Below are positions 1-6,663 of a stretch of DNA of 19,543 nt, in pieces (position 1 is the stretch's first letter; the number at the start of each line of letters is the position of its first letter). The notes below the pieces were generated by a model. That model worked only from the letters and a program-made list of their open reading frames with translations. It did not search any database and was not told the DNA's origin. The stretch lies in contig JAZQKU010000078.1 in the NCBI GenBank assembly GCA_045542315.1, forward strand, positions 1 to 19,543, in the 5' to 3' direction. This stretch comes from RGIG5299 sp045542315. GTDB lineage: Bacteria > Bacillota > Clostridia > Oscillospirales > RGIG5299. The position numbers and the translations under genes are program-made.

Positions 1-680
1 GCGCCTGCGGTATGCCCACCGGCTCAAACGGAAGAGGTCTTTTACTTATTTCCGGCGGTATCGACTCCCCCGTTGCGGGTTATATGATGGCAAAAAGAGG
101 TATGTGGGTGGACGGTATTCATTTCTTCTCATATCCCTACACCTCCGAGCTTGCAAAGGAAAAGGTAATAACTCTTTGCAGAAAAATTGCAGGCTACGAG
201 CAAAAGCTAAATTTGAATATAGTGCCGTTTACCAAAATTCAGGAAGCGATCCGCGACAACTGTCCCGAGGAGCTTTCAACGATAATATTAAGACGCTCGA
301 TGATGAGGATAGCCTCACGCATGGCGCTTGAATACAACTGCGGCTGTCTGATAAGCGGCGAAAGTCTCGGTCAGGTGGCATCACAGACACTTGGTGCAAT
401 GATATGCACCGAGGCGGAGGCAAAGGTGCCGATATTCAAGCCGCTTATCGGTCTTGACAAAAACGAGATCGTTTCAATAGCAAGAAAAATAGATACCTTC
501 GAGACCTCGATTTTACCCTATGAGGATTGTTGCACCGTCTTTACGCCCAGACATCCCAAAACAAATCCCAAGCTCGATGAGATAATCGAGGCGGAAAAGG
601 CTGTTGATTTTGCCTCACTCGAGGACGAGGCATACGAAAATATTGAGTTTATGAAAATTTTGCCGGAAGTGTATATCTGA
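1..680 (+). CDS. thiI: tRNA 4-thiouridine synthase ThiI, 3' part (5' end outside window)
   Basis: ThiI activates uridine 8 of certain tRNAs with ATP and transfers persulfide sulfur to make 4-thiouridine. In many bacteria it also supplies sulfur for thiamine thiazole synthesis. It is a cytoplasmic enzyme that works with a cysteine desulfurase. The frame is open from position 3, so the gene starts upstream; about 226 residues are visible, roughly the C-terminal half of a ~390-residue protein. The visible part opens with the conserved lead-in to the PP-loop, then the PP-loop SGGIDSP (about 17-23 residues after the window start) and PVAGYMMAKRG. Near the C terminus lies EDCCTVFTPRHP; its paired cysteines are candidates for the sulfur acceptor known in this family. 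No C-terminal rhodanese domain follows, as in Bacillus-type ThiI. The TGA stop shares one base with the next ATG, so translation is probably coupled to rlmD. Identification is secure. Confidence 0.95.
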   Translation, partial: ACGMPTGSNGRGLLLISGGIDSPVAGYMMAKRGMWVDGIHFFSYPYTSELAKEKVITLCRKIAGYEQKLNLNIVPFTKIQEAIRDNCPEELSTIILRRSMMRIASRMALEYNCGCLISGESLGQVASQTLGAMICTEAEAKVPIFKPLIGLDKNEIVSIARKIDTFETSILPYEDCCTVFTPRHPKTNPKLDEIIEAEKAVDFASLEDEAYENIEFMKILPEVYI

Positions 681-2035
681 TGAAGAAAAACGATTTGGTC
701 ACCGCAACCATCGACGCCGTTTCATACGGCGGAAACGCTGTTGCGCGTGTTGACGGTATGGCGGTATTCGTGCCCCGCGGTGTCGTTGGTGACGTTTGCG
801 AATTGAGAATAACAAAGGTCCAAAAGAGCTTTGCATTTGCAAGGATCGAAAGAATAATTACGCCGTCGCCCGAAAGAAAAGAGCATTTTTGCAGCTACGG
901 CGGAAAATGCGGGTGCTGCTTTGCCGATTTTGACTACGAAACCGAGCTCAAATATAAAAAAGGCTTTGTAAAGGACGCATTTACCCGAATTGCGGGAGTG
1001 ACCCATGAGGTATCGGACGTGGTTCCCTCTCCCCGCATTACAAATTACAGAAACAAGGTGCAGTTTCCCGTAAACAATGAAAACGGTGAGCTTAAAATGG
1101 GGTTTTACAGAAGTCGCTCGCACGACATTATAGATATTGACCGTTGTCCGCTTCATCACGAGGTGTTCGACAGTGTAATTCCCGTTTTCAGGAAGTGGAT
1201 AAGCGACTTCAATATTTCGGTTTACGATGAAAAGAGCTGCCGCGGTCTTATTCGTCATATCGGCGGAAAGACGGGCGTGAAAAGCGGCGAAACGGTTATT
1301 ATAATTGTTGCAACGAAGGAAAGCGTTCCTCATACAGACAAGCTGACAAAGGCGCTGACCGAGGCGATCCCCTCCCTTTCGGGCATTGTCCTAAACGTAA
1401 ACTCAAAGCCCGGGAACGAGATACTCGGCGACCGCTCGGTCTGTCTTTACGGCAAGGAAAAGCTTACGGAATATATCGGCGATCTTAAATTCAACGTTTC
1501 CACTCTTTCGTTTTTTCAGATAAATCCGTTTCAAGTTGAAAGGCTTTACAGCAAGGCACTTGAGCTTGCAGACCCCACAAAAGAGGACGTTTTGCTTGAT
1601 CTTTGCTCGGGAACGGGTACGATAACGCAGTTTTTTGCGCGTCACGTCAAAAAGGCGGTAGGTATTGAGATAGTCGCTGACGCGGTGAAGGACGCAAAAG
1701 AAAACGCCGTATTAAACGGAATTGAAAACTGCGAATTTATTTGCGGCGAGGCGGGCGAGGTGAGCGACAGGCTTCTTTCCGAGGGATTTTCGCCGTCGAT
1801 AATTACGCTTGACCCTGCGAGAAAGGGGCTTTCGGAGTTTGCCATAACCACCGTTTCAAAGTTTATGCCCAAAATGATAGTTTACATTTCTTGCGACCCC
1901 ACCACCCAGGCGCGTGACGTGAAGGTGCTGCTTGAAAAGGGCTATGAGATCACCGCAATCTGCCCCGTGGATATGTTCCCGAGGACGTATCATGTCGAGT
2001 GTGTGGTTGGGTTGAGGAGGAAGGAAAATATATGA
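680..2035 (+). CDS. rlmD: 23S rRNA (uracil-C5)-methyltransferase, RlmD/RumA family
   Basis: SAM-dependent enzyme that methylates C5 of a uridine in 23S rRNA (U1939 in E. coli; Firmicute RlmCD homologues also modify U747). The 451-residue length is normal. Residues 1-57 form an N-terminal TRAM RNA-binding domain. The [4Fe-4S] ligands are Cys71, Cys77, Cys80 (C-X5-C-X2-C) and Cys156. The Rossmann methyltransferase domain shows the SAM loop LDLCSGTGTI (306-315), LDPARKG (377-383) and the catalytic nucleophile Cys405 in YISCDPTTQARDV. The end reads DMFPRTYHVE, close to the usual DMFP-TxHVE signature. The ATG shares one base with the thiI stop, and the TGA overlaps the ATG of the next gene by 4 nt. 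Sequence alone does not say whether the target is U747, U1939 or both, so the symbol reflects the family rather than a proven site. Confidence 0.92.
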   Translation: MKKNDLVTATIDAVSYGGNAVARVDGMAVFVPRGVVGDVCELRITKVQKSFAFARIERIITPSPERKEHFCSYGGKCGCCFADFDYETELKYKKGFVKDAFTRIAGVTHEVSDVVPSPRITNYRNKVQFPVNNENGELKMGFYRSRSHDIIDIDRCPLHHEVFDSVIPVFRKWISDFNISVYDEKSCRGLIRHIGGKTGVKSGETVIIIVATKESVPHTDKLTKALTEAIPSLSGIVLNVNSKPGNEILGDRSVCLYGKEKLTEYIGDLKFNVSTLSFFQINPFQVERLYSKALELADPTKEDVLLDLCSGTGTITQFFARHVKKAVGIEIVADAVKDAKENAVLNGIENCEFICGEAGEVSDRLLSEGFSPSIITLDPARKGLSEFAITTVSKFMPKMIVYISCDPTTQARDVKVLLEKGYEITAICPVDMFPRTYHVECVVGLRRKENI

Positions 2036-2373
2036 TTTTATACAGACCCGTAGGACAAAAAGAGTTAGAGCTTATTGAGCAAAGCGATTTTTCCAAGTTT
2101 CCACCACGCTTAATTTGGCAACCGATATTTTATCCCGTTTTAAATCAGCGCTATGCTGAAGAAATTGCAAGTAAATGGAATACCAAAGACATCGGTTCCG
2201 GTTATGTGGGATATGTTACAAAATTTGAGATTGATGATGAATACATATCTACTTTTGATGTACAGACCGTCGGCGCCTCATATCACCAAGAGTTTTGGAT
2301 TCCCGCAGAGGAACTTGAAAACTTCAATGCACATATTATCGGCAAAATTGAAATAATCAAAACTTTTATATGA
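2032..2373 (+). CDS. Small conserved protein, 'ADP-ribosylation/crystallin J1'-type label
   Basis: A 113-residue soluble protein. The N-terminal pattern (ILYRPVGQKELELIEQS, then FPPRL, QPIFYPVLN and YAEEIASKWN) and the C-terminal pattern (VGYVTKFEID, then WIPAEELENFNAHIIGKIE) resemble small bacterial proteins that databases commonly label ADP-ribosylation/crystallin J1. That label comes from memory of the family, and no enzymatic activity should be assumed. There is no signal peptide or membrane segment. The ATG at 2032 was chosen because it overlaps the rlmD stop as ATGA, with the purine-rich GAGGAGGAAGG just upstream as ribosome binding site. An in-frame GTG at 1999 would add 11 residues inside rlmD and is less likely. 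Coupling to rlmD is clear from the overlap; a functional link is not. Confidence 0.75.
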   Translation: MILYRPVGQKELELIEQSDFSKFPPRLIWQPIFYPVLNQRYAEEIASKWNTKDIGSGYVGYVTKFEIDDEYISTFDVQTVGASYHQEFWIPAEELENFNAHIIGKIEIIKTFI

Positions 2374-2415
2374 CATCTTTTGAAGTTATAAGTTTTGAGT
2401 CCAAAGGAGCACGCT

Positions 2416-3246
2416 ATGAGTAACGACAAATCAAACAAATACGTTAAATTCAAGAAAAAGCATCCGAAGCTTCACGTTGTTAACGTCTTTGCCTCTTGTT
2501 TTCTTCCTCTTCTTTTAGTTGCAGTTTTTGGATTACTTTCCGTTATTGATGGGCGGGATCTGCTTATTGTATACGCAGCGCTTGGCAGTCTTATATTTGG
2601 GTTGGGTTTGTCATTTTGGGCATATTCCGACTATGACACAGACATTTTAAAAAATATTTCAGGTTATTGTATTGGAATCGGTGCTTTAATCTGCTCGTTT
2701 AATCTTTTTCTCGCTTGCAGTAATTCACCGAGTATTAAAATTGAAGATAGTCTTTTGAATGCGCAAATTTTATTATATATGTACATTCTATTCATTATTT
2801 GCCTTCCCTACGTTGCCGTAAGAGATGCAATGAAGGATTACATTTCGTCATACACCGGTTTGACAACAAACCAGATAGAGAAACGAACAGAGGGATTTTT
2901 AAATTATCTCTTTTATTCCAAAATACACAAAGAAAAAGGAATAGGCGGATTATACTATCTTAACGGCTTGTTTATTATTTCAGTTGTATTATCGTTAGTA
3001 ACCGTTACTCTGCTCATATACGTTAAATCTTTACTTAACACCGTTTTAATAATCAGTATGATTTCCGCGGCGTTATCTGTAATTCTCAATCTTTTTGAAC
3101 TGATGATGTTTTTTAAGCATAAAAAAAATTACTATAAATCAAGCGGAAATCGCCCGTTCTTCAGTAAATCTCCCTATGCCGAAATAGTACGTATTATTTT
3201 GATCTTAGTGTTCACTTGGGTTTTGATCAGAGATTATATTCTTTAA
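2416..3246 (+). CDS. Unknown polytopic membrane protein (about 7 TM segments)
   Basis: I do not recognise the family. The 276-residue protein has a Lys-rich N terminus (about residues 5-19) and about seven hydrophobic segments, starting with HVVNVFASCFLPLLLVAVFG and ending with IVRIILILVFTWVLIRDYIL. The longest hydrophilic stretch lies between segments 4 and 5 and is rich in Lys, Arg and Glu. No catalytic motif is apparent. The start at ATG 2416 is supported by AAAGGAG at 2404-2410; an upstream in-frame TTG at 2395 lacks such a site. The gene is visibly AT-richer than thiI and rlmD, which may mean later acquisition. It lies 42 nt after the previous gene with no evident terminator, so it is probably cotranscribed. 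Confidence 0.7.
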   Translation: MSNDKSNKYVKFKKKHPKLHVVNVFASCFLPLLLVAVFGLLSVIDGRDLLIVYAALGSLIFGLGLSFWAYSDYDTDILKNISGYCIGIGALICSFNLFLACSNSPSIKIEDSLLNAQILLYMYILFIICLPYVAVRDAMKDYISSYTGLTTNQIEKRTEGFLNYLFYSKIHKEKGIGGLYYLNGLFIISVVLSLVTVTLLIYVKSLLNTVLIISMISAALSVILNLFELMMFFKHKKNYYKSSGNRPFFSKSPYAEIVRIILILVFTWVLIRDYIL

Positions 3247-3262
3247 CAAGGAGCAATTCCTC

Positions 3263-3934
3263 ATGACCTTTAAGCTTTTTATTCAGGCAATACTCAAATT
3301 CTTGCTCGGCGTTGTTCTCGTTGGGGTGTTGGTGTTTTTGCCCGCGGGGTCGCTTGCCTTCTTTAACGGTTGGATTTTTATGGCTATCCTTTTCGTGCCG
3401 ATGTTTTTTGCGGGAATCGTTATGATGATAAAAAGTCCTTCCCTTCTTGCCTCGCGTCTTAACGCGAAGGAAAAGCAGCGTGAGCAGAGTGTGGTGGTGA
3501 AGCTAAGCGGTCTTATGTTTATATTTGGGTTTGTTTTGGCGGGACTTGATTTCCGTTTCGGTTGGTTTCCACTTCCGAGAGGCGTTGTTTACGGCGCGGC
3601 GGCAGTCTTTTTGGTGGCTTATCTCCTTTATGCCGAGGTGCTTCGCGAAAACACCTATTTAAGCCGTACTGTTGAAGTTCAAGAGGGGCAAAAGGTGGTT
3701 GATACGGGGCTTTACGGGATAGTCAGACACCCGATGTATTTCGCGACGCTTCTTTTATTTCTTTCGATGCCGCTCGTTTTGGGCTCGATCTTTGCTTTTA
3801 TTATCTTCCTTGCATATCCTTTCATTATTGCGGCGAGGATAAAGCATGAGGAGGCATTTTTGGAGCGCGAGCTTTCGGGATATATTGAATATAAGGAAAG
3901 GGTAAAATACCGTTTAATTCCGTTTATTTGGTAA
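3263..3934 (+). CDS. Isoprenylcysteine carboxyl methyltransferase (ICMT/PEMT-like) family membrane protein
   Basis: A 223-residue integral membrane protein of the ICMT/PEMT methyltransferase superfamily, with about five hydrophobic segments. The SAM-binding C-terminal half carries the signature VRHPMY (RHPMY at 155-159) and the family ending IKHEEAFLERELSGY..EY...V.YRLIPFIW (193-223). In eukaryotes these enzymes methylate prenylated cysteine. Bacterial members have various, mostly undefined lipid or small-molecule substrates, so the acceptor here is unknown. The ATG at 3263 has AAGGAG at 3248-3253. It follows the membrane protein gene by 16 nt and precedes the nitroreductase by 16 nt, in the same direction, so one transcript is likely. 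The family call is firm; the substrate is open. Confidence 0.82.
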   Translation: MTFKLFIQAILKFLLGVVLVGVLVFLPAGSLAFFNGWIFMAILFVPMFFAGIVMMIKSPSLLASRLNAKEKQREQSVVVKLSGLMFIFGFVLAGLDFRFGWFPLPRGVVYGAAAVFLVAYLLYAEVLRENTYLSRTVEVQEGQKVVDTGLYGIVRHPMYFATLLLFLSMPLVLGSIFAFIIFLAYPFIIAARIKHEEAFLERELSGYIEYKERVKYRLIPFIW

Positions 3935-3950
3935 TTTTGAGGTGATATTT

Positions 3951-4466
3951 ATGGAGCTTTTAGAGTTTTTGAAGGAAAGGTATTCCGTCAGGTCGTTTAA
4001 GGACTGTGAGATTGAAAAGGAAACGCTTGACAAGATCATCGAGGCGGGACGGGTGGCGCCCACTGCCTGCAACAATCAGCCGCAGATGATCTACGTTGCA
4101 AAAAGCATTGAAGTGAGAGAAAAGCTTGCCTCAGTATGCCGTTGCACTTTCGGTGCGCCCGTTATTTTGGTTGTCTGCTATGACCCGAATAAAAGCTGGA
4201 AAAACAAATTGCAGCTTGGATATCAATCGGGTGAGACCGATGCTGCGATAGTTTGTACCCACATGATGCTTGAGGCCTTTGAGCAGGGTGTCGGGTCCTG
4301 TTGGGTTGGATATTTTAACAGTGACGAGGTCAAAAATGCTCTTTCGCTTCCCGAAAATCTCGTGGTTTCGGCGCTTTTGCCTATGGGATATCCCGCAGAT
4401 GATGCAAAGCCGATACACCTTCATTTTTCAATCAAGGACAAAAGCGAAACGGTTAAGGAAATATAA
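3951..4466 (+). CDS. Nitroreductase family protein (FMN-dependent oxidoreductase)
   Basis: A 171-residue small nitroreductase-fold protein, expected to bind FMN as a homodimer in the cytoplasm and to use NAD(P)H to reduce nitro, quinone or other electrophilic compounds. FMN-contact motifs are visible: RYSVRSF (10-16), the PTACNNQPQ loop (37-45), the helix TDAAIVCTHMMLEAFEQGVGSCWVG, and MGYPADDAKP near the C terminus. The ATG at 3951 is preceded by GAGGTGAT. An in-frame GTG at 3942 lies within that purine-rich site and was rejected as start. This is the last gene of the plus-strand run before the terminator at 4471. The physiological substrate cannot be read from the sequence. Confidence 0.88.
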   Translation: MELLEFLKERYSVRSFKDCEIEKETLDKIIEAGRVAPTACNNQPQMIYVAKSIEVREKLASVCRCTFGAPVILVVCYDPNKSWKNKLQLGYQSGETDAAIVCTHMMLEAFEQGVGSCWVGYFNSDEVKNALSLPENLVVSALLPMGYPADDAKPIHLHFSIKDKSETVKEI

Positions 4467-4470
4467 AATT

Positions 4471-4496
4471 ACAGGCACCGATTTGTCGGTGCCTGT
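4471..4496 (+). terminator. Intrinsic terminator after nitroreductase gene, probably bidirectional
   Basis: A perfect 11-bp stem, ACAGGCACCGA / TCGGTGCCTGT, with a 4-nt loop (TTTG) is followed on the plus strand by TTCTTTTC. It lies 5 nt after the nitroreductase stop codon. On the opposite strand the hairpin is followed by AATTTTAT, and the minus-strand ECF gene ends only 13 nt away, so it likely serves both converging genes. Confidence 0.88.
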
Positions 4497-4508
4497 TTCT
4501 TTTCAGTT

Positions 4509-5036
4509 TTAATTCATCTTTGTTTTTTCAAGCAGTATAACGGCCGGCGGAATCAAAAGCAGCTGAAGGAGAATACCGGGGACAGCGTTGGTAACGGCGC
4601 CTGCAATAAATGCCGCAAAGGTAAAATCTCCACCGTTTATTCCGAGAATAACAGCCATTGAAATTCCCCAGATTATCCTGCCTGCAACCATTGCAATAAG
4701 AAGTGAGCAATAGATAAACGGCTTTTTGCGGGGTAAAATTCTGTGAAGCAACCCCGAAAAAAGGCCGTACGCCGCAAGCTCAAACGCCATACAGACTGCC
4801 GTTGGGAAAAGCGGCGGAAAGCCTCCCGTTAAAAAGGAGCGCATAATGGGGGCAATAAGGCCGACGGTTGCACCCCAGACAGGTCCGCAAACGAAGCCGC
4901 AAAGAAGCACGGGAATATGTAATGGGCAAAGCATTGCCCCTATTTCGGGGATCTGCCCCGTTAAAAACGGCAAAAGGTAGGAGAGTGCCAAAAATAATGC
5001 AGATAAAACAAGTTTTTGAAGCTTTTTGTTCTTCAT
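4509..5036 (-). CDS. ECF transporter S component (substrate-binding membrane subunit)
   Basis: A 175-residue hydrophobic protein with about five or six membrane segments, of typical length for the S component of an energy-coupling factor vitamin transporter. It would bind a micronutrient and associate with a shared EcfA/EcfA'/EcfT module encoded elsewhere. Diagnostic features are the GAMLCPLHIPVLLCGFVCGP region (residues 33-52), AtVGLIAPIMRS, GGFPPLFPTAVCMAFELAAYGLFSG and a late AGAVTNAVPGI segment. The substrate is not assignable by eye; relatives include vitamin and pantothenate-type S components. The ATG at 5036 has AAGGAA about 7 nt upstream. It is a single-gene unit with its own promoter at 5097-5125 and converges on the nitroreductase gene, with which it has no evident functional link. 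Confidence 0.82.
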   Translation of the reverse strand: MKNKKLQKLVLSALFLALSYLLPFLTGQIPEIGAMLCPLHIPVLLCGFVCGPVWGATVGLIAPIMRSFLTGGFPPLFPTAVCMAFELAAYGLFSGLLHRILPRKKPFIYCSLLIAMVAGRIIWGISMAVILGINGGDFTFAAFIAGAVTNAVPGILLQLLLIPPAVILLEKTKMN

Positions 5037-5096
5037 TTAAAATTCCTTCGTTTCTTATGTTGCAAAGCTATCCGTAAGGTGGTTTTGACTTTTATT

Positions 5097-5125
5097 ATTA
5101 TAGCACAACGGTTTAGAAATGTCTA
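5097..5125 (-). promoter_or_regulatory. Sigma-A-type promoter for the ECF S-component gene
   Basis: On the minus strand, -35 TAGACA (5120-5125) and -10 TATAAT (5097-5102) are separated by 17 bp. The -10 is consensus and the -35 differs at one base. This would give a leader of about 55 nt before the ATG at 5036. Confidence 0.75.
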
Positions 5126-5152
5126 TACTTTGAGGAAATTCCGCTCCGTCTA

Positions 5153-5181
5153 TTTACATCGACCTTGAGGTGTGGTATAAT
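5153..5181 (+). promoter_or_regulatory. Sigma-A-type promoter with extended -10 for the 5199-6594 unit
   Basis: On the plus strand, -35 TTTACA (5153-5158) and consensus -10 TATAAT (5176-5181) are separated by 17 bp. TG at 5173-5174 forms an extended -10. The predicted start, near 5188, leaves only about 11-17 nt of leader containing the AAAGGATGG ribosome binding site. It is back-to-back with the ECF promoter; the two -35 boxes are 27 bp apart. Confidence 0.8.
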
Positions 5182-5198
5182 GGAAAAAAGGATGGTGA

Positions 5199-5690
5199 AT
5201 GGTCATGAAATATCGATCTGCAAATATTCTAAAGGATTTTGAATTTCACGATGCACTCTTTGAGCTTTTGAGCTTTGAAAATAACATTTTGACTATTTCA
5301 TGCAAATATTTGAACATTCACAAAAACACACTGCAAAACCAATTTGATACTGATATGGAAATCGTCGCGGCAAAAATTACATTTAAAGACTTCCGTTTAT
5401 TGTCTTATTGTTCCGAAGGAAAATTAAAGAGTGACAGCAACGGCGGGTATTACGCCGAGAAATCCGAAGAAGTGTTTTCAGATGCAGTTGCATACGAAAA
5501 ATTATTAAATGAACTTAAAGCAGGTGTGACTGTTTTGGATTTCGGCACACTTGATAACAAAAACTGCTTTATTGACGGAATCGGCGCAACGCCTTGGTTT
5601 TCAGTGCAGTTTTTATTTGATTGCGCCGCAGTAGAATGGGACGAATTCAAAAGGCCTGCTTGGTATGAGCAAAGAACCGTTAAACAATAA
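5199..5690 (+). CDS. Unknown 163-residue soluble protein
   Basis: I do not recognise a named family. The protein is soluble, acidic to neutral, without signal peptide or membrane segment. Visible blocks are FEFHDALFELLSFENNILTISCKYLNI near the N terminus and NQFDTDMEIVAAKITFKDF in the middle, a beta-rich pattern that resembles small stand-alone or immunity-like bacterial proteins only in a general way. The start could be ATG 5199 (AAAGGA about 7 nt upstream) or the in-frame ATG at 5205 (GGTG about 7 nt upstream); 5199 is slightly preferred. It is first in a two-gene unit behind a near-consensus promoter, 34 nt before the next gene. It is AT-richer than the surrounding housekeeping genes. Confidence 0.75.
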   Translation: MVMKYRSANILKDFEFHDALFELLSFENNILTISCKYLNIHKNTLQNQFDTDMEIVAAKITFKDFRLLSYCSEGKLKSDSNGGYYAEKSEEVFSDAVAYEKLLNELKAGVTVLDFGTLDNKNCFIDGIGATPWFSVQFLFDCAAVEWDEFKRPAWYEQRTVKQ

Positions 5691-5724
5691 AAAACTACAC
5701 GAATACAAAAAAGGAGTTTTACCC

Positions 5725-6594
5725 ATGAAACCGTTTTTAGGAATTGATATTACAGTTAATAAGAAAAATGAGCAGATGAACGGCGAAGAGTTTATTATTG
5801 AGAGACCTAATGTTTCGCTACGGCAGTCATTAGAATCATCCTTGATTGACGCAAATGCAACAATGAAAAAAAGCAAACTGCCGCTTCCTATACAAATCGG
5901 ACAGTGGATATGTGGCACCGTCGGATTTATTATTGCCGTTGGCATATTGAAAGCTTTAACGGGTAATGACAGTGTCTCATTTGCAGAAGCGTATCAAAAT
6001 GCCGCTTGGCTTTTTTGGCTCGGAGGGGCTTGTTTATTAACATGGATATTTCTTAAATTTTTGAGCATTCGTAAAGGCAAAAATGTTTTAGAAACAGAAG
6101 AAAGTTCCCAAGTATTTGATAAGTTAACTAAAACAGGCGAATCCGTTTTTTCAGATTTAAACGTTCCCAAGAATTCAAAGGAAATTGACATTTTATCTTT
6201 CTATTATAAAGTTAAGAACGACAATATCAAAGTATGCGAAAAAGGCATACAGATAACACCTTACTTCAACCCGATATTTCATATTTTTGCAGATTCGGAA
6301 AACATATATTTGGCCAATTTTGAAGCGAAATATGCCATTCCGCGTTCCGCAATAAAATCAATCAGAATTATTAAGAAAACTATTCGTATTTCGGATTGGA
6401 ATAAAGAAGTTGCGTATAATGATGCAATATATGCAAAATATAAATTAGCCGTTGACAATTTGGGTTGTATCCTTTGCAAGAGCTATAACATATTGGAATT
6501 TGAGCATCAAAACGAAAAATGGGGCATCTATTTTCCCTGCTATGAGCTTCCGACAGTAACGGAGCTTTTGGACTTAACGTCAGATACTGTATAA
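5725..6594 (+). CDS. Unknown protein with two TM segments and a C-terminal soluble domain
   Basis: I do not recognise a named family. The 289-residue protein starts MKPFLGIDITVNKKNEQMNGEEF, a cytoplasmic-looking stretch of about 50 residues. Two membrane segments follow (about 55-78 and 93-114), then a C-terminal soluble domain of about 175 residues. That domain alternates short hydrophobic strands (ILSFYYKV, GIQITPYF, NIYLANFEAKYAIPRSAIKSIRIIKK), reminiscent of bacterial PH-like or YcxB-like domains in order only. ATG 5725 is favoured because AAAAGGAG precedes it at about 8 nt; an upstream in-frame ATG at 5665 lies inside the previous gene. Cotranscription with the 163-residue gene is likely, and the unit is closed by the hairpin at 6599-6627. 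Confidence 0.75.
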   Translation: MKPFLGIDITVNKKNEQMNGEEFIIERPNVSLRQSLESSLIDANATMKKSKLPLPIQIGQWICGTVGFIIAVGILKALTGNDSVSFAEAYQNAAWLFWLGGACLLTWIFLKFLSIRKGKNVLETEESSQVFDKLTKTGESVFSDLNVPKNSKEIDILSFYYKVKNDNIKVCEKGIQITPYFNPIFHIFADSENIYLANFEAKYAIPRSAIKSIRIIKKTIRISDWNKEVAYNDAIYAKYKLAVDNLGCILCKSYNILEFEHQNEKWGIYFPCYELPTVTELLDLTSDTV

Positions 6595-6598
6595 ACGG

Positions 6599-6627
6599 AT
6601 AAGCGGAGGCATAACGCCTCCGCTTAT
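6599..6627 (+). terminator. Intrinsic terminator between converging genes
   Basis: A perfect 12-bp stem, ATAAGCGGAGGC / GCCTCCGCTTAT, with loop ATAAC lies 4 nt after the stop of the 5725-6594 gene and is followed by TTATTG. The T-tract is short on both strands. The hairpin also sits 37 nt beyond the spoVAC stop on the minus strand and may terminate that gene too. Confidence 0.8.
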
Positions 6628-6663
6628 TTATTGTCACCGAAAACCTCTAGGTTAAGCCTTTTC

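Noticed and set aside
722..1333. 203-codon open frame on the minus strand
   Set aside because: It lies entirely inside rlmD, which has full domain support. The antisense translation shows no family motif, no RBS and an improbable composition.
1999..2031. Upstream GTG start adding 11 residues to the 113-residue protein
   Set aside because: The extension lies inside rlmD and translates its end in another frame. The ATG at 2032 has better RBS spacing and the usual ATGA overlap.
6637..6663. Small inverted repeat AACCTAGAGGTT after spoVAC as a terminator
   Set aside because: The stem is only 4-5 bp with a very tight loop and a short T-tract. The nearby 12-bp hairpin at 6599-6627 is a better candidate.
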